Source of the DNA: Cristatella mucedo
Lineage: Eukaryota; Bryozoa; Phylactolaemata; Cristatellidae
DNA: 64,000 bases
NCBI GenBank assembly: GCA_009760855.2
Contig: WPIO01000114.1
Coordinates: forward strand, 621,001-685,000
Direction of reading: 5' to 3'
Both the position numbers and the translations under genes were made by a program. The notes beneath the pieces are model-generated. The model did no database searches. It was not told the DNA's origin and saw nothing but the letters and a program-made list of their open reading frames with translations. Positions 44,360 through 55,009 of this stretch are shown one piece after another (position 1 is the first letter of the stretch; each line of letters begins with the position of its first letter).

Positions 44360-44520
44360 GGCACACCAGGTAAGGTGGCTGCTTTTTACTGCCTTTGTCT
44401 CGAGGTCGTGGGTTTGAATCCTGTGGCGGGCATTCCTTCATTGTCGTTGCAAGCGGTGGTGATAGCTGTAAAGGGTCTTCTGCCGCTATTCAGAGAGGAT
44501 GTTGATTCAGATTTTAAAAT
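44360..44520 (+). mobile_element. SINE2, tRNA-derived SINE
   Basis: A-box-like TGGCACACCAGGTAAGG, B box GTGGGTTTGAATCCTGTGG, and the same GGTGGTGATAGCTGT body as at 5795-5985. Confidence 0.65.
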
Positions 44521-44620
44521 AACTCATGGGCATCAAATTATCAAAAGCCTGTACTTTGGTTTCTGCTCTAATGTGCATAATTGGTTCATTGGATAAATTC
44601 ATGAAGCTTACAGAAAACAA

Positions 44621-44737
44621 TGATAATAATAGTACTAATAATAGGCTTGGTAAAGCGCCATCAGAGAACTCAATTTTCTCTAGGCACTTTACATTTGCTG
44701 CAAAGGGAAATGCGATTGAATGTTAAGTAATATCATA
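44621..44737 (-). mobile_element. LINE A 3' tail
   Basis: (AAT) end, AAAGCGCC, inner stem GAGAACTCAATTTTCTC and GCTGCAAAGGGAAATGC. Confidence 0.82.
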
Positions 44738-44999
44738 ACAGTTGTTATATTTTTGTGAAAGCCGTGAAATATAACCGGATATTCAACAGTAATAAATTTT
44801 CAATTTCCACCGGGTTTTTAGGCCATTGTAGATGCATAGACTGACTTCTCACCATTACGATACCGTTTGCAACGTGCTTCAGGGCAAATAATAATGGCGA
44901 AATATCCGAGTACTGGACCTTTAATGCTGGAGCTTGATACAACTGCTCTCTTTTTGGTGGTGATTCTACCTTTAAGATATTGATTAGTAATTACGTGTT

Positions 45000-45226
45000 A
45001 CGTTATATTGGTTCATAGGCAAGAGTTCCGACGAACACAGGCTGTGGTGGTCGCATTCATAGGAGTTTGTCTCCTGAAGCTGCTGATGAAGATTTCGCAA
45101 ATCATTTTTGAGGTATTTATTCATACAATTATGCAACTTTCTCAGCATAAACTCGCGTTTGAAATGATCATCAAGCAGAATGGGTGTACGCATAAAGAAA
45201 TTCCCCAATTGCTGTATATGCAGATG
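45000..45226. other. Unexplained segment replacing the tectonin 3' end
   Basis: Where the last tectonin blade should be in copy 3, sequence with no match in copies 1 or 2 appears. It is open on both strands; the minus frame has HFKREFMLRKLHNCMNKYLK. Origin is unknown: insertion or deletion junction. Confidence 0.35.
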
Positions 45227-45227
45227 G

Positions 45228-45810
45228 AAATACAGCTGTAATGGCAGAGCGACACATACTAAAACCGTTGATGCTGCTTTCGCACACCTGACCACTGCCT
45301 GAAGCCATCATGGTGAAGCCCATTCTAACTAATTCCCATTTTTGTCTGCTGTAATAGCTTCATTGTAGCTCGAACGTTTCGCCCCAAGTCATGCAGAGTC
45401 GGCTTCTGTATATTTCAACTTGAGCTATTATATGACCTGATCGCACCACAGAAAGGTGCTGAAATGATGCTTTTTTCTGTGATAAAGCTGCTCATATTCG
45501 TTCATAAAGCAAACATTATTATTAAGGTCATTTAAGTTTTATTCGTGAGCCTATCTCTGTTCATGTCAAGCCTCGCCCGAAGATCATTCAGCTGTGATAT
45601 TAGCTTTACGCTCGATATCTTCGGCAGAATTCTCGCCCCAAACGGATGTTTTGCTAACGTCCAGGTTATGGAGTGAGACCTGTTCAGCCACTATCACCCA
45701 CTGACTTTGCTAGTACAGTGGATTCCCACAGATTTCATGCACAATAATTAATGAGCAATTGGTGAGAATGCCACATGCTCATGTCAGCACTGCAAATAGC
45801 CACAACAGCT
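45228..45810 (-). pseudogene. Tectonin-repeat gene, degenerate third copy
   Basis: Aligns with the tectonin exons at 1132-1877 and 61839-62584. In frame, VWGENSAEDIERKANI and SLHNLDVSKTSVWG keep blade 1. Later blades show stop codons (after ITAE and after SSGEA) and frameshifts. The splice acceptor has lost its AG (TTCTTTTAT instead of TTCTTTTAG). Blade 5 is missing; the homology stops near 45228. No residue of function is expected. Confidence 0.8.
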
Positions 45811-46271
45811 GTTGTGCTGTGTGATCCTCACATAAAAGAATTGTTATTGCTATAAATCTCGCTAAAATAAAACATAGGAGAAAATATATACTTTTTAGGC
45901 CGTTCAAATATAATTTAAGATAAGCACCTCCATAGGTTGTGATAGCATGTGCAATGCAAGCGAGTGAATCTGAGAGCCAATTTAGCTGACCTGCCTTGCT
46001 AGAGTATTTAAGAAATTTATTACCATCGTTTAATTTAAGTTTGTTAGTATTGTGAATACTCCCGTAAGCAATTGATCCTTCTTCCTGTACAGATAATTTA
46101 AAATAAATATATATATAGAGAGAGAGAGAGAGATTTAGTGCTTTGAAATAGTACTAATATGTTATTGATAAAGTATAGAACATAATTACATGACTAGGTA
46201 AACAAGAACCGCTAAAACAGCATAAGCTACCATCACTAAGTTTTGACAGACCTTCAATTAGGATTGATGGT

Positions 46272-46400
46272 GCTAGCCTCGCACGACTATGACCTCGCCA
46301 GCTCTAACTCCTGAGATTGCTGCATTGGAGTAAGTAATACCAACTAATAGAAAAGCTAAAATAATAAGATTTGGTAATGTGCACCTAGATTTGGAAGGCC
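46272..46400 (-). CDS. Candidate signal-peptide exon
   Basis: The minus strand reads CTLPNLIILAFLLVGITYSN then AAISGVRAGE, a textbook-like signal peptide with cleavage after SNA. A possible acceptor (TTCCAAATCTAG) precedes it, but no ATG is found in the exon and donors (GAG|GTCATA) are weak and phase 0, not phase 1. It lies about 460 bp upstream of the broken tectonin copy on the same strand and could be its former leader exon. Could be chance. Confidence 0.25.
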
Positions 46401-46479
46401 TACTAAGGATACTTAAGCACAAATGTGAGCGACTATGAGAGTAACAATAACAATTATGAAATTGCTTAGCACTCCTAGA

Positions 46480-47715
46480 GAAAATAATATCCTTCAAGGA
46501 ACTTTACATTTTCACTGCAACGGAAGCATAGCTGATCGGTTAGCCGTAGCATGCTCAACTGCAACACGCCTAACAAGATTAAACGTGACATGGTCAGTAT
46601 GCAAATATAGTTAATGGCACCATGCATGACATCAGCCTCGCAAGCACACAAAAGACGAATCCCGTGGACCCACTCAATGCTGTGATATTTATAACCCACT
46701 CAATGCCGTGATATATAGATGCGTTTTAGCTTCTTCGTAAATGTCGTAGTGTAAGATGAATTGGCGCTGGTCGGAAGAGAGTTTCAGGCGTTGGAGCGTA
46801 CGAGCAAAAGGCAAGGTCTCAAATGTATTTGAGATTCATACGAGGTGTAGCTAAGCAATCGTATTCAGAAAAACAGATAAGACGATGCTTTGCCTGGCGG
46901 GGGTGAGTCTAACAGGTAGGCCGGAGCCATACAATGAAGTGACTGAAGGTTGCGTGACAGAACCTTGAATTCGCACACTGCTTGACTGATAACCAGTTTC
47001 AAAAAGTGATGTGGCAACCGTGACGCTTATTATATGGATACCTAGTTGTAGAATTTGCACTAACTTTGAGCTCCTGATTTAACAGGGCGGTAGAACTGAA
47101 AGCAGTAAATTACAAAAGTCAGGATGGGATGTCACAAATACACAGACCAATTTAGATGTAGTATCACTGTCTAAGCAAGCATGAATTGAAGCTCTATTAC
47201 GTTCGTAAAAGTAGGCAGAATTGACCGTAGTGTTGATGCGGTTGTTTAATTATAGGTCACTTTGGAACAGGACCTTATAGTTCGTGCAGATTCAAGAGGA
47301 GAACTATGCCGGAACAAATCCAAGTTTGAGCTTGTAATTTAATGATTTTATATTCACGTCGGGCAAAAGTAGTAGGTTGGTGCTATCATGACTTGAGTTA
47401 AGAAAGTTTGCAACTGTCCATGTTTGGATGTTATCGATACAATCAGCGGGAGAGTTGACAGAATTTAATGTGCTTGAGGTCCGAGAGCGACCAAAGCAAA
47501 GGCGCAGCCGAGTGTCATCTGCATTGAAGTGGAAGCCTAGGCCGTGTTCCCCAATAACACCGGCATGAGAGAGAGTGCACAAAGTGATAAGAATCAGACC
47601 GAACACAGAGTCCTGAGATACCTCATACTTAAGTAGGTCCATGGATGATCTTTCTCCGTTCAAATATCTAATACTCTTAAGTCACCCATTTCGATAGGAC
47701 CTGAAACATTGCATA
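46480..47715 (-). mobile_element. LINE A remnant, decayed
   Basis: 3' region (46495-46560), C-terminal domain (46750-47280) and RT end with FHFNADDTRLRLCF-like codons (47480-47540). Stops and deletions throughout. Confidence 0.75.
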
Positions 47716-48480
47716 GAAGTGAAAGCCTATTGAGTCAAGCTTGAGCTGGTGACCATCGCCTCTCTCGCTTTGCCAGAGCTTTCTAGCTTGGCCAGCACTG
47801 CTTTGCAGCCGCACGCCTTCGTCTGAGCTTCGAATGCTTTGCCTAGACTAGCCGGAGACTGCTGCTGCAGCACTAGTGCAGCAGCAGCAGTCTCTGGCGC
47901 CATTGTGGCACCGGAAAGTTCTTACCGTGGTGCCTTCGCTTGCATTGCCTCACCTCACGCTTTTGAGCTGGAGGGAGCCCTGAGTAGCGAGCATCCAGCT
48001 CGGCGTCCGCTCGCTCGCTTGCCTCTAGCCGATGCAGCTCGCTTGCCTCTCGGGCCTGCTTGGCACTCACACCAGCAAGAGAAAGAGTGTAAACCGTGAA
48101 AGGAACTGGACCAAGCACGGAGCCCTGAGGTATACCATAGTTCTGAGTTTACTCATATAATCTTTGTCCATTCACATCAAAACCATGGAGCCTCCCACTG
48201 AGATAGGACCTGAACCATTACAATCCAACGCCAGTAAACCTCAGTCGAGATGACAGGCGCTAGAGATGGATATGGTGATCAATGGTATTAAAAACTGCCG
48301 AAAGAGTTGCACAAAACGAAAATAGCCCTTCCTAAGACTGCATTTCTAAGAAGGTCATTGTGCACCCGAAGTAATTTTGACTCTAAGGAGTGATTAGCCC
48401 TAAAAAGAGACTTGAAGCTACTATCAAAGTTTGAAGATAAGTCACTGGCACCTCATTTACCACGCTAAATGAGGCGCCAA
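47716..48480 (-). mobile_element. LINE A RT fragment, split by a GC-rich insert
   Basis: Repeats the element position already passed in the preceding fragment (AGAAGTGAAAGCCT), then is interrupted at about 47732-48060. It resumes with GCTTGGCACTCACACCAGC and runs back through the RT palm (DLSAAFDTID region degraded near 48270-48310). Confidence 0.7.
47732..48060. repeat. GC-rich insert with 40 bp palindrome
   Basis: Markedly GC-rich compared with everything around it. Contains a near-perfect palindrome at 47855-47894 and repeated GCTCGCTTGCCTCT (about 48008-48021 and 48029-48042). The plus frame is open across 47839-48099, but this looks compositional. Confidence 0.75.
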
Positions 48481-48484
48481 TGAA

Positions 48485-48915
48485 GTTTTCTAAAACTAAA
48501 TGATGATTAACTAATTTACTAGTTATCGGTAAACTCAGTGTGATTCACAAATTGTAAAGGCTGACGCTCAAAATTGGCTCTGCTAGAATACCTCCAGTTG
48601 AATCAGCTCGAAATCTAGGTGTCATATTCTAAAGCGACCCCACGTTAGACAACCATATCAGCTCCACAGTCAAATCTGCCTATTTTCAGCTTCATAACAT
48701 TGGTAAAATTCGGGTTTGTTTAGATAACAATACCACGTCCAAGTTGGTCCATGCATTCGTGACATCCCTTCTCGACTTCTGCAGCTCACTGCTCGCTGGC
48801 CTGCCAGTGTGTGCGATCAGGCGATTGCAGCTGGTGCCAAACTAGTAGCTAGGCTTGTCTGTCGTGAGGGTCTCAGTTGCCACATTACTCCACTTCTCGC
48901 CGACCTGCACTGGCT
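48485..48915 (+). mobile_element. LINE A C-terminal fragment, inverted relative to its left neighbour
   Basis: Begins at the codons for FLKLNDD, directly beyond the RT segment carried in opposite orientation on its left. It ends abruptly at the DLHWL codons (48908) without a 3' tail. Confidence 0.75.
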
Positions 48916-49044
48916 ATTATCATGTGCAAAAGAAGTCTTGAAGAAAAGATATGAAAATATTTTTGCTCACTATATGTACCTTTTTGAACAGTATTAGTTA
49001 AATTGTGAAATACAGTTTTTAATCTGTAAGCATAATGAATTATA

Positions 49045-49915
49045 ATCATCATACTGCGTTTGTATAGAGCCTTCAGCGAACTAAATTTCTGTCAAGGCAC
49101 TTTGTCGGAGATGCATTATAGAAAGCATTACCAAATGATAAGTCGTAACTGCCACCACAAGCAGGCACACTGTTAGAAGGAACGTGCATACCAAGACCGA
49201 ATGTGAGAGACTTATCGAATGCTTTCATAAACATGTGTTTCTTAAGCTTCCTTTCAAATTTCGTCAAGTCGGGGGACGTTGCGACTTGGGTCGGTGGTGA
49301 GTTCCATGCTTTGGGAGCAAATGAATTAAAGCTTCGGTCTCCAAGGATTTGAGGTTGTTTCGTGGTACAGCTAAATTATTTGAGAAAGAAGAGCGGTTTG
49401 TACGATTCATCGCCTGGAGTGGAAGTAATTATGATTGGTAGGCGGGAGCCAGAAATAAAGAGACCTACAATTAAGTGACAGAACCTTAAAGTCGATGAGC
49501 TGCTTGATTAGGAGCCAATGCAGGTGGGCTAGAAGTTATGTGACGTATTAATTGCGACATTCCCGAAAGCCGAGATGAGCCTAGCTGCACAGTTTTGGGT
49601 CAACTGTAACCACCTGATTGCACACACAATTAGACCCGCAAGCAGTGAGTTACATAGTGGAGACGGGATGCCACAATTGCATGGAACAATGTGGATGTAG
49701 TATTTATGTGTAAAAAAAGCCCAAATTTGTGCAATATTATGTAGCAAAAAGTAGGCAGACTTGACCGTGGACCTGATGTGGTCATCTAATAAAAGCTGAC
49801 TTTGGAACGGGACATCTAGATTACATGCAGATTCATCAGGAGATGGCGGAGCAGATATAGAGAGTGAGGTTTCCCGTTTTCTGTGTCGCACTTGGTTTGC
49901 CAATAACTAGTGAGT
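49045..49915 (-). mobile_element. LINE A 3' end, decayed
   Basis: Hairpin near 49070-49110, C-terminal domain on the minus strand (MTKFERKLKKHMF at 49073-49267; LDVPFQSQLLLDDHIRSTVK at 49529-49903). Confidence 0.75.
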
Positions 49916-50209
49916 TGGCTTTGTCGTCATAATATTTCGAAAATTTTAAGTCACCTACGTGGGGATTTGCAACCATAACTTATTCGAGAGCTATTACTAA
50001 GGGAGCGCTTCTATAAGTCCTGGTTTCGAAATTCAGTCAATGAAACCCAAAATAGCATTCAAAATGTAATATTTCTTCTGAAAAGAATTCCACCGCATTT
50101 GACTACTTTGCTACCTAACGATGACGCATTCAAATACTGCTTGGTTACAAGGTAATATCACTTAAGGAAAAGAAAGCGAATTATCCTGTCCTCAGCTTAT
50201 AAGTCGTTT

Positions 50210-50285
50210 AATAGTAATCATAATAGTAGTAATAATACACTTGCATAGCGCCAAAAGAGAGTTTAATCTATCTCGACCTTGCTTC
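50210..50285 (-). mobile_element. LINE A 3' tail, decayed
   Basis: AATAGTAGTAATAATACACTTGCATAGCGCC and AGAGAGTTTAATCTATCT. Confidence 0.6.
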
Positions 50286-50564
50286 GAGACTAGCAACTTA
50301 AGCAAGATAGCAGTTTCAAGCTTCAAAAATAGATTGTAAAAATGGTAGTCTGGATTTTGGCTCAGATGCTTTGCAGCTGGCCAATCCTGTGTATTTCAAT
50401 CAGTGCGTAGGAAATTAAATGCAGCCGTATGTGCCTGTCATTTCAATCTTGGCAAGCCAGAGCTTTAGCTCTGGTATTTGTAATTGACGCCAAGGCTCCA
50501 CAAGGACTCAGTACTTCGCTAAAGAGCAGTACACTAATGTTAAATACGCAGCAAGATATATTGG

Positions 50565-50645
50565 TAAAAATAAAACATTTAATATAGCGCCCCCAGAGAA
50601 TTCAATCTCTCTTTAGGCAGGTATGTTGCAAAAACTGTGTCAAAA
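50565..50645 (-). mobile_element. LINE A 3' tail, decayed
   Basis: ATATAGCGCCCCCAGAGAATTCAATCTCTCTTTAGGC, cut off shortly afterwards. Confidence 0.6.
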
Positions 50646-50649
50646 CCTT

Positions 50650-51960
50650 GTAACCTGTGCGGCGGCGGCAGATTACCTACTGAAGTGACAAATTGCGAAT
50701 AAAGCTAATTTCGGTAAACAAGATAGGTGAGTGGCTTCAGCAGACGCGGGCACTAGTAAAAGCTATTATAAAACTATGAAATTGTCCGTGCAAAGTGTCA
50801 TTTATCTAGAGTGTGCGGTTACGTATTTTAAGGGTAAGCGGGAATTAGATCGAAAGTTATCGTCATTATCTTTTGATTTTTTCTTTGGCGATCTTGCACC
50901 GTAATAACTATTTTTGCGACACCCCGTGGTGAGAGAATCATTTAGGCTTGGGCATTGAATAGAGGCGATAGTTTCTGATAAGAAGCAGGGTCAGGAATCA
51001 ATCGTAAACCAGCTCTAGATATTTATTCAATCGCATCCTTATAAAGCTATCGGCTCATTGGTAGACTATATCGACTAACTTTGCTACTTGTAGCAGCAAA
51101 TAAACATTGCCGAAACTGCGATCTGTGCTGCTGCTGCAGGCATATTAGTGAACGGGAGTTAAGTGGTTGAATATTTAAAAATTACAATTTTTAACCCAGA
51201 GCTCCCGAGCCTGCAAGCAACTTGCATTGAGTTATTGGTTAACTAGCGGGTATATAGCAGCTCCCGTGAACTCGGTTAACTTAGAGCACCCAATAGTGCT
51301 CTTAGCCAACCAGTATGAACTAACAAGTAAAAATATCTATAACCACCGAAAGGTTCAATGTGAAGGAAAATATCTAGTCACTATCAAGTTTCCTGCTTGT
51401 TAATCCCGGCTTTCCTTGAGTTTATACGTGTTGGGAATATCGGTTAATCAATTATGAAGTGTTAGCTACGGGGCACTCGATGCTAAAGTAACTGGAACCT
51501 GTTGGCTACCGAATGCGTACCGAAAGCCGTTTAGGCTGTGAGTGCGCTATACAAAACTCTCCTGCGTAACACCCACATGGTCTATATGACTTTGTGGAGT
51601 TACTGACGGAGATAAATGAACTGCCGTTTCGGTAGCGTGATGAGTTGTTACAACGCAATAGAAGGCAAACTAGGTAAAATGAGATTTAATAAATCAAGTT
51701 GTGCTGTGGAAGCAGGGTAACGTGGCCGGAAATAATTGTCATTACGTAACGTGAAATGATGGTTCACCGAAATTTCCAAAAGGGTCGCCCCACAGACTGC
51801 AATCAACTCAGCAAAATAGCTGCTGCCAAAGAAGACTTTCTTAAAATTAAGAAGACAACTCTGAGCGGAACTGTGAGGCGAACGACCTCGAGCTTAATCA
51901 GACGGATTTAATTTCCTCCTGAAACCACGGAAGCGGATGGTCTGCATTTACCACCCCTCA
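50650..51960. repeat. Dispersed segment D, copy 3
   Basis: Aligns with 17640-18860 and 31330-32420: CAGGAATCAATCG near 50992, GCCTGCAAGCAACTTGC near 51210, AAGTTGTGCTGTGGAAGCAGG near 51697, TTCCAAAAGGGTCGCCCC near 51773. It is interrupted by a LINE B tail (51500-51616) and lies upstream of a C segment, as copy 1 does. Confidence 0.6.
51500..51616 (+). mobile_element. LINE B 3' tail, short and well kept
   Basis: Begins at the codons for VGYRMRTESRLG-like, stop, then the 3' hairpin GTAACACCCACA...TGTGGAGTTAC. No CATTA tail remains. AAC flanks both ends. It is inserted into segment D. Confidence 0.8.
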
Positions 51961-52259
51961 ATATCAACGTTGTATTAACGATTTTTGATTCGGGTTTATG
52001 AGTCTTGATATCAAAACTCAAAAAATTAAAATTGCATCCATGAGGCTGTTCGTAAGATAAGCTCTCATAGTGCTGCATAAGAAGAATGTTTTTAATTAAT
52101 CAAAGTCGCTGGATGGGCACGTCTGTTGGACCAGCTAATTCTTAATTTCAAGCTTCAAGCAGAAAACATAAAAAGCACTGTCTCACTACGCAATGCTTCA
52201 CAAGCATTCAACTTTATAAGTTTCTCAGCTCGAGGGGGTGTGATAATAGGGATGCTTAC

Positions 52260-52590
52260 TTTCCAAAGTCCAGGCAGGCAATGACAGAACTTTAAAGTTC
52301 ATCTGAAAACCGTCTTTATTCACCATACCTCCTGCATTCTGGCCATAGACTTGAACCACTTTTAAAGGATCACGTGACCCCAGTTTGTTCGTTACTAATT
52401 CCGCTTGTTCGATTAAAGGAAATATATTCCATGCGTATCGTAGGCTAAAGGGAAATCCTAAGGTAAGCTGAAAAGTGACGCTACATGTTCGACGTTCATG
52501 GGTTAATTGAATGACTATCGTACATAACGAACCCCTTGAGTCAGTTACATTAGAAAACATTAAAGAAAAACAGTCAGTGACTGTTTTTTA
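52260..52590 (-). CDS. Candidate exon, beta-sandwich-like (possibly CBM2-related)
   Basis: 111 codons are open on the minus strand from 52560 to 52225, and the frame stays open upstream to an AAACAG acceptor-like site near 52590. A strong donor (GGAAA|GTAAGC) lies at 52260/52259, so the real exon would end there. The peptide alternates hydrophobic strands (GSLCTIVIQLTHE, SVTFQLTLGF, YAWNIFP, GFQMNFKVLSLPAW). This pattern loosely resembles the CBM2 carbohydrate-binding fold found in some invertebrate glycosidases. The resemblance is by eye and weak. Neighbouring exons are not identified. Confidence 0.3.
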
Positions 52591-52691
52591 AACGAATCAA
52601 GATGCCTGTAGCTTCTTCTTAGGTATAACAGGCATTCAGCTGATTGCCTGTCTTTTACCCTTATAGAAGGTACTGTAAAAGCGAGCTTGTT

Positions 52692-52735
52692 GTTGAGAGA
52701 GGGAGAGAAAGAGAGAGAGAGAGAGTGAGTGAGTG
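52692..52735. repeat. GA-rich microsatellite
   Basis: GAGAGAGGGAGAGAAAGAGA followed by GTGAGTGAGTGA. Confidence 0.9.
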
Positions 52736-52744
52736 AAGGCACGT

Positions 52745-53635
52745 TTTGATAAATAGACGAGCACTTCTGGTGTCAATTGACTGTTAAGTTTCGGTTTTCT
52801 TGCAGTTAAACTCTCTACATTCTGTATTTGTTATCTGCTACACTTTAACATTGAAGGCAATAATTTGTTTCTGCATCAACCAGATGCTGGTTTTGACATA
52901 TTTAAAGTGTTTGGGAGTTAAACCTCAGACAGAAATAAAGCCGAGCTGCCCCATTTTTTATGAATTAGGCTTACTTGGCATAGCTATTACGATCAATAAC
53001 GCGAGTATTGTCGGCTGATCAGCTTGTTTCTTGATTACCTCTTCAAGTTATTTTTTAAATAAGAGTATTCTATGAGAGTTTTGTAGATAAGTCGAGTTTT
53101 AGAGTGAGAAACCTAGAGTCAATACCTGCATTAAAATTGCCAAATTCCCAAGAAACAAGCAAACAACTCGCAGTATCTGCATACAACAAGCTAAAAGAGG
53201 AAAAATCTGCACGGAAAACCGGCACACTATCTGCTGAAGAAAGGCCAAATTCTTACCAGGACATTTCGGAACATGAAGCTACAAAATTCAAAAATATAAC
53301 AAAATGTTGCATAGGAAAGCCTAAATCACTTTAAAAAGGCAAAGTCTGTTTGAAATTTATAATAATAATAGCTAAATTTCTGTTTCATCGTAATGAGTTC
53401 ATCGTAAAATAAATTTTTGAATAAAATCCTAAATTTCTAGCACAGCCTTGGTCAGTCACTTTTAAACGGCATTAACAAGCATTGTGAGACAGTAGCTCGA
53501 GAATTTCAACATCTAATTGGCAACTAGATGAAACTAACCTCTAGCAGTTTAACCCAAGCATTAAAGATGGTCTTTTACAGGGTACAACTGGAAAATGTAT
53601 CCTTTAGATAAATTCGCTTTCAATTCTTTGTCGAA
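52745..53635 (+). other. Possible decayed exons; no recognised gene
   Basis: A strong acceptor-like run (GGTTTTCTTGCAG) ends at 52804 and is followed by 71 open codons to 53018. A second ORF lies at 53104-53334 (KLKEEKSARKTGTLSAEERP), with AATAAA at about 53408 and 53421. Together these resemble the end of a plus-strand gene, but no family is recognised. Confidence 0.22.
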
Positions 53636-53639
53636 AGGC

Positions 53640-54160
53640 TTGCTCATAGCCAGGACCTGACGCGTAGCGACATTGTTGGCCAGCCTCGACCTTGGCCTTT
53701 ACTTACTGGATTCGGCAGGAGCACAGCAGCAGCAATCTGTAAAATCTGTCTCCCAGCGGCTACCAGAAGGCATTCTATGCTCCAGCCAAGAGTGGCGCTT
53801 AATCAGTGGCTACCATTATAGTCGCCAGATGTGCTGTCAGGTTTCTCTATGCATGCTCCTCGGTCAGCCGTAGCTAGTCACGCCTCCCCTATCTCGCTGT
53901 CTGAATGCCCGGCTTAGATGGTTATACCCGAGTGACCTCGTTTTTCTAACTGGCAGCCAAAAACAGGAATACTGGCCTAATGCAGTAATTCTGGAGGTTG
54001 GCCGAGACTGGGGGAGGTGTTGGGTTCACAGCTTTTAACTTAATCACCGACTTGAGTTGCATCAGGAGTTGCTCAAGGTCGCTCTGCATGGCGTTCGTTG
54101 TCCCGAAAGAAAGCTGAACTGTGAGACGCGGAGCCTATGAAACTGCTCGATGTGCCCAAA
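53640..54160. repeat. Dispersed segment C, copy 2
   Basis: Second copy of the GC-rich segment at 19330-19895, with the same landmark order and the same GAAAGAAAGCTGAACTGTGAG end. The long frame of copy 1 is not conserved here. Confidence 0.65.
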
Positions 54161-54164
54161 AAGT

Positions 54165-54725
54165 GGAACTTCAGCGAGTGGTAGTGCAAGACCCATATAC
54201 AGTGTGACACTGCACATGCGTTTACACTAGGTAAACCTTGGAACGCCGGCCACACAGTTTTCGATTAATACTGAATATTCTTTGCATTTATACAGATTTT
54301 TATGGACCGAATATCGGAAACATATTAGGCTAGTAGTAAGATATTTTTTTTTTGACGTTTACCAAAAAAATATCAGAGTATATGCAGAGTGAAACTATTG
54401 CCGTTACACTATTTCAAATGTCAGAATGTAGCTGGGTATGTAACGCCCGATAAATACGTGTAGTGTTCTAGAATGAATTACAAAGTCTCACTGTTCATTT
54501 TATCTTCAACAGCTCAAGTATTCAATTGCACATTAAGCAGAAAGGAATGAAGTACAACAACGATGATCACAATGACTGTTATGAGTGACGATCAAAGTCA
54601 CTGGTGCATAATTGTTAGCGCCACTTTTGTGCTTGAGTTGGGGATTTTCTGTTTTTGAGATATTTTTAGGTTGGCATCTCTATCTATAATTCAGAAAAGC
54701 CGCAATAATTAAATAGGTCTTACTT
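54165..54725. other. No feature seen
   Basis: AT-rich, no gene or repeat family recognised. Confidence 0.5.
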
Positions 54726-54729
54726 CCGT

Positions 54730-54960
54730 AAGTTTCCAACTGAGCCAGCAAGGTCTGTGCGACTTTTGGCGAGGACAAGGTTGCCAACAGACAGCATCTT
54801 ATTTCAGAAAGACCCAGCCTAATTAGTGTCAGAAAGATAGTAAAGGTTATCGGTACCATGCAAGTAGCATGGCAAGTTCATCAGATTTACATCATTAGAG
54901 GAGATGAGAAAGTTTCTTAGGAATTGTAAAAGTGAAGTGTCTGCCGATTGGACCGTTGAC
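54730..54960 (-). mobile_element. LINE B remnant, decayed
   Basis: Landmarks GTTGCCAACAGACAGC, GTAGCATGGCAAG and TTAGGAATTGTAAAAGTGAAGTG correspond to the LINE B C-terminal region on the minus strand. Confidence 0.5.
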
Positions 54961-55009
54961 CTGAACGCTGGGACAACAAATCAAAGGAATTCAGAAAACG
55001 CACTATAAT

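Noticed and set aside
47839-48099. 86-codon Ala/Pro-rich plus ORF
   Set aside because: It arises from the GC-rich palindromic insert and runs into antisense LINE A.
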